This document shows positions 6,074 to 13,200 of a stretch of 19,076 bases of DNA, piece after piece. Position numbers and translations under genes: made by a program. The notes below the pieces were generated by a model. That model ran no database searches and had not been told where the DNA came from. It saw only the letters and a program-made list of their open reading frames with translations. Location of the stretch: assembly GCA_031546715.1 (NCBI GenBank), contig JAVBKA010000114.1, forward strand, positions 1 through 19,076. Direction: 5' to 3'. Within the stretch, counting starts at the first letter, position 1, and the number at the start of each line of letters is the position of its first letter. Source of the DNA: JAVBKA01 sp031546715. GTDB taxonomy: Bacteria > Bacillota > Clostridia > Oscillospirales > UBA929.

Positions 6074-6940
6074 TTGAACAAGACAAAAATAGACTCGGCG
6101 GATATGTCGTGGAACCCCATAACTGGGTGCCTACACGGATGCAACTACTGTTATGCAAGAAGCATAGCAACTCGATTCGGAGGTCATTCCAAAAAACTAG
6201 ATGATACCATCGCTGACTTATTCGATGAACCGCACCAAAACGTGTATGTAGAAGATTCTCCTTGTAGAGAAAACGGCAGAATTATTGCATATCCGCATCA
6301 GTTTCAACCCACGTTTCACCGTTACCGACTTAATGAGCCTAGCGGTATAACAAAAAGCTCCAATATCTTTGTTGGTAGCATGACTGACCTATTCGGGAAA
6401 TGGGTACCGGAGCAGTGGATAAAGCAAGTATTTGACGCTTGCCAAGTCGCTCCGCAGCACAGGTATTTGTTTTTGACCAAGAATCCTGACAACTTGCCAA
6501 TGAGCTCGTACATATACAATAATCGTTTTAATAAGCACGATAATAATTTTTGGCTTGGTGCGTCGGTAAGCACTCAATCAGACTTGGAACGTGTCTATAA
6601 GAAAATGACCAATATCAACGGCAATACGTTTTTAAGTATTGAGCCGTTGCACGGTTTGATAGACCTAAGCCGTATTGATACAGGCGATGTCATTTATAAC
6701 GGCGTTACAAACATTGGCTATTACCTTGGCGGCGGTCAGAAGGTTAATGGCGTGAAATGGGTTATCATCGGCGCAGAAACTGGCAACCGCAAGGGCAAAA
6801 TTGTCCCAAAGCGTGAATGGGTGCAGAATATTATTGAGCAATGCCACACCGCAAGTGTGCCCGTGTTCATGAAAAACAGCCTCGCAAATATATGGGGCAG
6901 CAAGCTAATTCAAGAATTTCCTTGGGAGGTGCAACCATGA
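6074..6940 (+). CDS. Phage Gp37/Gp68 family protein (DUF5131, radical SAM-like)
   Basis: 288 residues from a TTG at 6074, 8 nt after AGGTG. A GTG at 6065 is in frame but too close to the ribosome site. The start LNKTKIDSADMSWNPITGCLHGCNYCYAR is diagnostic of the Gp37/Gp68 family. C19-x3-C23-x2-C26 is a radical SAM-like cluster motif. Later family blocks are NIFVGSMTDLFGKWVPEQWI, YLFLTKNPDNL, FWLGASVSTQSD, FLSIEPLHGLIDLS and WVIIGAETGNRKGK, so the domain is complete. The reaction is not established for the family. The stop overlaps the next start (ATGA). Together with the gene at 4153 this element carries two putative Fe-S/SAM enzymes. Confidence 0.9.
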   Translation: MNKTKIDSADMSWNPITGCLHGCNYCYARSIATRFGGHSKKLDDTIADLFDEPHQNVYVEDSPCRENGRIIAYPHQFQPTFHRYRLNEPSGITKSSNIFVGSMTDLFGKWVPEQWIKQVFDACQVAPQHRYLFLTKNPDNLPMSSYIYNNRFNKHDNNFWLGASVSTQSDLERVYKKMTNINGNTFLSIEPLHGLIDLSRIDTGDVIYNGVTNIGYYLGGGQKVNGVKWVIIGAETGNRKGKIVPKREWVQNIIEQCHTASVPVFMKNSLANIWGSKLIQEFPWEVQP

Positions 6941-7473
6941 CAAGACTTACTATGTGTGACGAACACGGCAACGCTTACTGCCGTTGCGATACAGGCGAAC
7001 GCTGTCAACCTGACGATAATTGTACCGAAGAATGTATCCAAAAGCGTATTGACTTGCTGGCAGAGTATGAAAACACAGGGCTTTCGCCCAAAGAAATATC
7101 CCAGTTACAGTACATGTTTTGCTGCAATAATGTTGGAGATTTTGCTCAACTTGGAATGGCAAAGGCTCGCATATGGAGTGAATGCTTAGCTGAAATGTGT
7201 AATCACAATATGCCGACACCACCCGACAGAGTAAACGAGCTTTTATTGGCAGAACGTGAGGGACGATTATTGATACTATCGGAAAAGTGGACACCAGTAT
7301 CGGAGCTTTTACCGGACAAATACAGAATAGTATTATGCGCATTATCAATCGGAATACTTGCAATTGCTTGGAATGTTGACAAGTACATCTGGGTATCGCC
7401 TAATGGCGGTTATGTAGCTAATGTCACCCATTGGATGCCATTACCAGAACCGCCCGAGGTGACTACACCATGA
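6937..7473 (+). CDS. DUF551-domain phage protein with Cys-rich N-terminus
   Basis: 178 residues. The last ~60 residues match DUF551: EKWTPVSELLPDKYRIVLC at the start, YIWVSPNGGYVANVTHWMPLPEPP at the end, the hallmark HWMPLPEPP. The N-terminal part is different: MCDEHGNAYCRCDTGERC...CTEEC, six closely spaced cysteines that may bind zinc, then LAEYENTGLSPKEISQL, a stretch often found in front of DUF551. GGGAGG precedes the ATG. Start and stop both overlap neighbours by ATGA, so it is translationally coupled on both sides. Function unknown; DUF551 is common in phage early regions. Confidence 0.85.
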   Translation: MTRLTMCDEHGNAYCRCDTGERCQPDDNCTEECIQKRIDLLAEYENTGLSPKEISQLQYMFCCNNVGDFAQLGMAKARIWSECLAEMCNHNMPTPPDRVNELLLAEREGRLLILSEKWTPVSELLPDKYRIVLCALSIGILAIAWNVDKYIWVSPNGGYVANVTHWMPLPEPPEVTTP

Positions 7474-8117
7474 CAAAGTCTATACTTTTTAACACCGAAA
7501 TGGTGCAAGCAATACTTGGTGGTCGCAAGACGCAGGAACGGCGTGCTGTAAAACTGCCGAGATATGCAGACAATCCTATTTTACGAGATGAAGACGGCTA
7601 TTTAACCGCTGAACATATTTTTTCTAACGAGCGTATAAGGGTAAATTCGCAATACCAAATCGGAGACATTCTTTGGGTGCGCGAAACTTGGGTGCAATTA
7701 TTTGATTTGGACGGTAATGACCAAATAATTGAAGGCACAGATAAATATTATTATGCCGCCGATAATCCAGATTTTCCATATACACATTTTGTCCGTGATG
7801 ATGGTATTCATAAAGACACCCCAGCATGGCGTCCCTCAATCCACATGCCCAAAGAAGCAGCTCGGCTATTTCTGCGTGTGACTGACGTTAGGGCGGAACG
7901 ATTGCAAGATATTAGCGAACAAGATGCCAAGGCAGAAAGTTTTAAGGCAACTGGCGGCTGTCGTAGTATAAAACACTCCGCACGAATCAACTTCTTTGAA
8001 TACTGGGACACGCTATACACAAGGCGAGGGCATGGATGCACAAATAACCCTTGGGTGTGGGTCTACACCTTCGAGCGGTGCGATAAACCACAGAATTGGA
8101 TAGGAGAATCAACATGA
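7470..8117 (+). CDS. ASCH/PUA-like phage protein
   Basis: 215 residues. The opening ILFNTEMVQAILGGRKTQERRAVK, then GDILWVRETWV, then AWRPSIHMPKEAARLFLRVTDVRAERLQDISEQDAKAE and the closing NPWVWVYTFER are the conserved blocks of the phage ASCH-like family (K-T-Q-x-R-R, WVRE-W, W-x-P-S-I-H-M-P). ASCH domains share the PUA fold and are expected to bind RNA or modified bases; some ASCH proteins are nucleases. Order and length fit a complete member. It overlaps its neighbours by ATGA on both ends. Adjacent radical SAM-like proteins make a nucleic-acid modification theme possible, which is inference. Confidence 0.85.
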   Translation: MTKSILFNTEMVQAILGGRKTQERRAVKLPRYADNPILRDEDGYLTAEHIFSNERIRVNSQYQIGDILWVRETWVQLFDLDGNDQIIEGTDKYYYAADNPDFPYTHFVRDDGIHKDTPAWRPSIHMPKEAARLFLRVTDVRAERLQDISEQDAKAESFKATGGCRSIKHSARINFFEYWDTLYTRRGHGCTNNPWVWVYTFERCDKPQNWIGEST

Positions 8118-8473
8118 CAGAACAAAAATCTAGTTTACCAGTGCTAACTAAAGCTAACTATTCAGACTTTGCCGTGGAACGCAATATAGTAATTATCTCT
8201 AGCCATACTTTTGATAATGGTGCAAGAAACTTGCTATTTTGGGGACGACTTACCGCTAATGATGAGCCTCGTAGCTTTGGCGGCTACACACAAGACATTG
8301 ATAAGTGTGAAAGATATGCATATGACGAAATATCCAGAAAAACGTTTCCTCTGTGTGGGTCAGATTTCCCACTTATGGATTGGCGGAAACGATTAAAAGA
8401 TGGAGACGATTTCATAATATGCGTTGATGACTTAATCAATATTGCCACACCTATTAACGGTTACGTCTGGTAA
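8114..8473 (+). CDS. Hypothetical phage protein
   Basis: 119 residues from the ATG at 8114, coupled to the ASCH-like gene by ATGA, with ATAGGAG 8 nt upstream. A TTG at 8096 in the same frame is not preferred. The sequence looks like a small alpha/beta protein: NIVIISSHTFDNGARNLLFWG, FGGYTQDIDKCERYAYDEI, then FIICVDDLINI near the end. No family recognised. A 57-nt gap with only a ribosome site separates it from the next gene. Confidence 0.65.
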   Translation: MTEQKSSLPVLTKANYSDFAVERNIVIISSHTFDNGARNLLFWGRLTANDEPRSFGGYTQDIDKCERYAYDEISRKTFPLCGSDFPLMDWRKRLKDGDDFIICVDDLINIATPINGYVW

Positions 8474-8530
8474 ATCATAACCATTGCTACAAATTATTCA
8501 CAAATCATATTTTGCGAGGAGGCACAATCC

Positions 8531-8746
8531 ATGCCATCAGCTACGGTTCAATATTTATGCCACAACTGCATGACACTATTTAAAGAGTCCGGCTACACAG
8601 CTACACAAACAGCTACGGTCGTTAAAAACAACCCAAAATGTGACAAATGCGGAAAGCGACATTACAGTGCATTAAATTATTTGGTAAGCAAAAATGATGT
8701 AAACGGTAGAGAAGCACAAGAAATGAGGGCATATCATGGGGTTTAG
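8531..8746 (+). CDS. Small zinc-ribbon protein
   Basis: 71 residues. CHNC near residue 10 and CDKCGKRH near residue 37 form a two-knuckle zinc ribbon. GAGGAGG lies 8 nt before the ATG, and the leader (GGAGGCACAATCC) is almost the same as that of the gene at 5946 (GGAGGCACAACCC). The final 11 bp overlap the next gene. Function unknown; small ribbons like this usually bind nucleic acids or a protein partner. Confidence 0.7.
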   Translation: MPSATVQYLCHNCMTLFKESGYTATQTATVVKNNPKCDKCGKRHYSALNYLVSKNDVNGREAQEMRAYHGV

Positions 8747-9140
8747 CGTATATAGAGCAGTGCTTCACACTTCGGGTAAAACGCGAGAGGATATTCTCCG
8801 CCAATCAGCCCCTAGTAACCTTAGCGATGCGGAAATAGCCGACATAATAGCTTGCTATGAGGCATGGGACGGAATAGAGGTTATTTTAACGCAATCATTC
8901 AGCGGAAGCGGTTGGTCTCTCTGTTGCTGGACGCTGGAACATAAAGGTCGTGCAAAGGAAGCAATCTACCTAATGGAGCAAGACTCGTTGTTTGGTACAT
9001 ATATCAATATGCGAGAGGATTTTGACAGGGACTGGGATGCAGGTGAATACTGCTCTGACGCAATGATGCATTTTAATGACAACGAAGTTGAAATCCTTGA
9101 GAAATTTTCTGCGGATAGCGACCAATTGCCCGACCTGTAA
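8736..9140 (+). CDS. Hypothetical acidic phage protein
   Basis: 134 residues. It starts inside the end of the zinc-ribbon gene with GAGG 7 nt upstream. The N-terminus MGFSVYRAVLHTSGKTREDILRQ is followed by an acidic body (YEAWDGIEVILTQSFSGSGW, MREDFDRDWDAGEYC, NEVEILEKFSADSDQ). No family recognised. It is the last gene of the tight early run; its stop codon lies in the loop of an intrinsic terminator, so transcription of the run largely ends here. Confidence 0.65.
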   Translation: MGFSVYRAVLHTSGKTREDILRQSAPSNLSDAEIADIIACYEAWDGIEVILTQSFSGSGWSLCCWTLEHKGRAKEAIYLMEQDSLFGTYINMREDFDRDWDAGEYCSDAMMHFNDNEVEILEKFSADSDQLPDL

Positions 9141-9154
9141 CAAGGTCGGGTTTT
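9129..9154 (+). terminator. Intrinsic terminator ending the early gene run
   Basis: CCCGACCT (9129-9136) pairs with AGGTCGGG (9143-9150) around a 6-nt loop, followed by TTTT. The stop codon of the preceding gene is in the loop. The T-tract is short, so some read-through into the Rep gene is possible. Confidence 0.75.
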
Positions 9155-9197
9155 ACCCTACACGCTCAGCGATTGAATATAAAAGGCACTGCGCTTT

Positions 9198-9257
9198 ATG
9201 CGTCCTAGTTATGCAGTATTAGATTTACGACCAAAAGCTCAAATGGCAACAGCTTAA
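9198..9257 (+). other. Candidate 19-residue ORF and bulged hairpin upstream of Rep
   Basis: In the 144-nt gap before the Rep gene, ATG at 9198 follows AAAAGG by about 11 nt and encodes MRPSYAVLDLRPKAQMATA. Just in front, 9179-9199 can fold as a bulged hairpin (ATAAA...TTTAT arms with a GC core). No clear promoter is seen. The stretch could hold a leader peptide or part of a replication origin for the HUH protein; neither is proven. Confidence 0.22.
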
Positions 9258-9284
9258 CCTAGTGAAGTACAGAGGTGAGATTTT

Positions 9285-10202
9285 ATGAAACTTTTTTCGC
9301 CGAATTATTTATCATCGTTATTTGCCGAGGTGCTGGATGAAGGCGAGCAAGCCTCGCTGTTTAGTGAAAAATATTGTAACGCTTTGCGAGATAATAATAT
9401 CCATCATTACCGAGTGAAAACTTTTACATGTGGCGTTGTACGTGAAATTGAGTGTTTCCCTGTCTGGTCGACAATTCCACAAGGGGTGTCAGCGTGGGGA
9501 AAACAACGTACAAAAGAAGCACAGGATAATGCAAATGATAAAAATCGAAAAAAGTATGTAACAAGATTGGCGAATCTAAATTTTACAAATTATGACTTGT
9601 TTATGGGGTACACCTATGCCGATGAACATTTGCCACCTAATGAGGATGTTGCACACGAGCATATTATGAAGCTTGTACGTGACATGCGAAAGATTTGCAA
9701 GAAAAAGAAATATCCGGACTTGAAATATATTATCGTCACCGAATACGGTGAGGGTCGTTGCCATCACCACATGATTACTAATTTTCCAGACCGCAACACC
9801 GCCGAAAGCCTTTGGAAGTATGCAACACGCAAAAGCAGTAAATACCTTGTCAACGATGAAAACGGTCTTGACGGCATTGCTTACTACATACAAAAAGAGC
9901 ATAACAGCCAGAAAAAGCGGTACACCCCCAGCCGCAATCTAAAAAAGCCTGAGCCAACGGTCAACAATTCGGGGAAAGTTACCAAACGAGCGGTGCGTCA
10001 GGTGGCGACTAATGAAAATCTTGCCCGTGATGTTTTTGAAAAAGCTAACCCGGGGTATAAGTTTGTCGGGATGACAACGCATTTCAGCGATATTGTCAGC
10101 GGTGCGTATATCTATGTGAAGATGGTGAAGGTTGAAGTGCGAAGCGTGGTGGAGCGTCCTCCAAAAGTACATACAAGTGTGAGACGGAGGAGGAATTGTT
10201 GA
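9285..10202 (+). CDS. HUH-family rolling-circle replication initiation protein (Rep)
   Basis: 305 residues. Motif 1-like NYDLFMGYTYADEHLPP (residues about 101-117) fits the F.TLTY.DEHLP block of phage/plasmid Reps. KYIIVTEYGEGRCHHHMI contains the HUH metal site H160-H161-H162. GIAYYIQKE gives Y200/Y201...K204, the catalytic tyrosine motif (YxxK). This is the REP_ORF2/G2P-type replication-associated domain found in ssDNA phages, plasmids and Firmicutes prophages. It nicks one strand at an origin and links to the 5' end. The N-terminal 100 residues and the basic C-terminus (VVERPPKVHTSVRRRRNC) are extra. AGAGGTGA lies 6 nt upstream of the ATG. It stands behind a terminator, so it likely has separate transcription or depends on read-through. 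Confidence 0.82.
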   Translation: MKLFSPNYLSSLFAEVLDEGEQASLFSEKYCNALRDNNIHHYRVKTFTCGVVREIECFPVWSTIPQGVSAWGKQRTKEAQDNANDKNRKKYVTRLANLNFTNYDLFMGYTYADEHLPPNEDVAHEHIMKLVRDMRKICKKKKYPDLKYIIVTEYGEGRCHHHMITNFPDRNTAESLWKYATRKSSKYLVNDENGLDGIAYYIQKEHNSQKKRYTPSRNLKKPEPTVNNSGKVTKRAVRQVATNENLARDVFEKANPGYKFVGMTTHFSDIVSGAYIYVKMVKVEVRSVVERPPKVHTSVRRRRNC

Positions 10203-10229
10203 GTAAATTATTGCTGAGGAGGCTTGAGC

Positions 10230-10268
10230 ATGGTGGATGTTAAGCTGACGGTTAAACAGCTTGAATAG
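10230..10268 (+). CDS. Candidate 12-residue ORF with strong ribosome site, possible leader or gene remnant
   Basis: GAGGAGG stands 7 nt before an ATG encoding MVDVKLTVKQLE-stop. The stop falls 18 nt before the annotated start of the giant gene. The strong ribosome site is unexpected for so short an ORF. It may be the front of a gene lost by deletion or frameshift, or a leader peptide coupling translation into the next frame. Confidence 0.35.
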   Translation: MVDVKLTVKQLE

Positions 10269-10285
10269 GAGATCCATCAGAAGCA

Positions 10286-13200
10286 TTGCAAAGCGTTGGT
10301 GTGCCGACTGACGGTATATACATGGATAAATCTAAGATACTGAAAGTTCTTGAAAAACATCCAGAAATGAACATCGATATTATAAAAAAGCTCCCAAACA
10401 TGATTGACAATCCTGTTACCATAATGAAGTCAAAAACAGACGCTGAAAGTTTTGTTGTACTCGGAGATTTGTTCGACAAAACAGGGCAGCCTGTTATGGC
10501 TGCCCTGAAAATCAATATTAAAAATCATGCCAGCGAAGTAGAGACAATAAATAAAGTTACTAGCTCTTATGTAAAAGATAATTTACAATGGCTTATAAAC
10601 ACGAGTAATATTCTTTATACTGACCCAAACAAAGAAAGAACCAACAGTTGGTTTCAGACCCTAAGGCTCCAATTGCCGGCGGGGGTTACCAACGGTGGTT
10701 CTACCTCAAATATAGCATATGCACTAGAAGATGTCAATATTCGAAAGAAAATAGAAGTAGAACCGTCGAGCCCCAATCAGTTACGGCTCCAATTGCCTGC
10801 ACGAGGTACTCACAACGGTTCTATCTCAAATATAGCATATGCACCGAAAGATGTCAATATTCAAAACAAAGCTGAACAAATGAAGGCTATCCAGCGTGTG
10901 GCGCAAAAGCTTGGTCGCAGTATTACATACTTCGATGCGCCGTCAAATATCAACGGCAAATACGAAAATGGCAGCATAAAACTCAACCGCAACAGCCCAA
11001 GCCCGCTTTTGCAGACCTTTGCCCATGAGCTTACTCATTCCATCGAAGGAAGCAGGCACTATGCGGCGTTGCAGCGGGAAATATTACAGAGTAAAGGCTC
11101 AAGCCTTAGGCAAGAGCTGGAAAGCGTCATAAAAGAATACAGTTCTGCGGGCTTTGAGCTTGATACCGAGGGCGCATATCAGGAGATAGTTGCTAGGTAT
11201 GTTGAAAACACTCTGCTGACGGACGAAAAATCTATTACTGAGCTTGCAAAGAAAAATCGTAGCCTTGTGCAGAGAGTTTCCGACTGGCTTCATGAAATGA
11301 TTGTAAAGCTGTCGGGGACAAAGGAACAGTACGAGCTGCAGCGCATAAGGGCGATGTATGCTCGGGCGTTGAATGACGCTGAAAACAATAGTGTAGAAGA
11401 AAATCTCAATGAAGTTCACGATACAAAGCAAACCACCACCAAATACAGCATAGCCACTCCGCAGGAAGCAGTCACCGAAAGCTCGGCGGACAGCATTATC
11501 GACACTACCTCAAAAGCCGAGCGGATACTAAATAAGCACACTAATTATTTTGTCAGTGATATCGCTGACATACTGTCAATTCCCTCAAGAGCGAGGAGAG
11601 ATTTTCTCAAGCCTACAGCTCAAAAATTGGCTGCTGAGTATATGAAAAACGGCACAATTTCACAAAAAATCAGTAATGCGCTTTTTGAGGAGGCATATAA
11701 TCAAGGCGTTGTTGCTGATGACCAATATTTTAGACAATACAAGGAAGTAAGAGATTATTTGCGCACAACGAGAATGACTATTTCCGAGATGGATAGCTCG
11801 TCAATACCTGATTTTACCGATTTTAGAAAGCGGTATTTTGGTACTCTGAATCTGGTCAATGACGGAGGCACTCCTGTTGATGTTGTGTACAGGGATATGT
11901 CTGAGCTATATCCTGCTCTGTTTCCGCAGGATATTCTTAACCCTGTCGACCAATTACTGCATATAGCTGACACTGTTAGAGGGATTCAAAAAACAGAGCT
12001 TAAACTAAGGGAAGCCCATGGTTCTGAGGCTAAAATGTTTAAGTCCCATGCTAGGCATGAATTTGAGCGGGCGGTTGAGAAATTCAGTGAAGACTTGGGC
12101 GTTGTGAAGCGGTACAATGCTTACAGGGCAACCGTATCTGCCAAAACCAACGCAGCGGCAAATGCCGACGTTAAGGATGTAAAATATATTGAAGAGCAGT
12201 ATAAAGCTCTAAAGACGGCTAGAAATAATCGTGATAATGTCGTAAAAAATACGCTTTTGACGGGAAGCAGCAATCCCAGCACTGGAGATAAAGCCATTGT
12301 CAACAGTCTGCTTCTAGGTGAAACCACGCTTGAGAAGCTTGGGGGCTTTAAAAATTACGATGGAATAAAAAAGGTCTATGAGGCTGAAAAGCGTTTCAAG
12401 GATATCCAGAGTATTATTGACGAATATAATAACGCAAACAAAGCACGGCTTCATCAGGAGGCAGCAAGATTTTTAACACATTCTGAAACTTGGAAAGATA
12501 AAGCAGCAGGATTTTTCTACTCTAGGGAAACCATGGAGCGCAATATACGAGATATCAGCGGCAACTCCCAAGAAGGAGAGGCTCTAATTAACCATTACTT
12601 TAAGCCTATTCATAAAAACGAAGCAGGGCGTAATAAGCTTAAAAATACTTATCGCAACAGAATTAGGGCGTTGAATATCAGCAGTAAGGTCTTAAGGGGT
12701 AACAAGGTCAGTGAATCATATGCTGTGCAGTGGTTGGGCGAGGTGAATTTCATCATCAGCAAGCTGGAATCCGAACGTAAAGGAGCTACTGAGCACGGTG
12801 CAACCCTTGACGAGTGGCGTTTTGCAAAAGGCGTATTTCTAGGCGAAAATCCACTCCTTGATATGGCAAAGATAAATCGGAGTATCGGCGAGTTTCGCAA
12901 TATTTATGACGAGCTTTTTGAGCAGATGAACGATGCCCGTGTTCGCAATGGTTATGAGCCTGTTGACTATCGCAAGGGATATTTTCCTCACTTTTCAGAA
13001 ACTGAAGGGGATTCGCGTCTAAAAAACTTCGGTGAGGCACTTGGTATTGATATGAATGTTACTACCTTACCCACAAGCATTAACGGTCTGACACATTTAT
13101 TCAAGCCCGGTATTCGCTGGGAGGGGCATACGCTCCAGCGTACTGGAAACAAAACAGAATATGATGCATTGAAGGGCTTTGATAAGTATCTTGAGGGTGT

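Noticed and set aside
6950..7363. 137-codon minus-strand open frame
   Set aside because: It lies opposite the DUF551-type gene, whose conserved blocks are clear; no start signal.
10230..10330. A simple frameshift joining the 12-residue ORF to the polyvalent gene
   Set aside because: The polyvalent frame has a TGA at 10262 and a TAA at 10253 within the overlap, so a single shift near the end of the short ORF does not by itself give a clean fusion.
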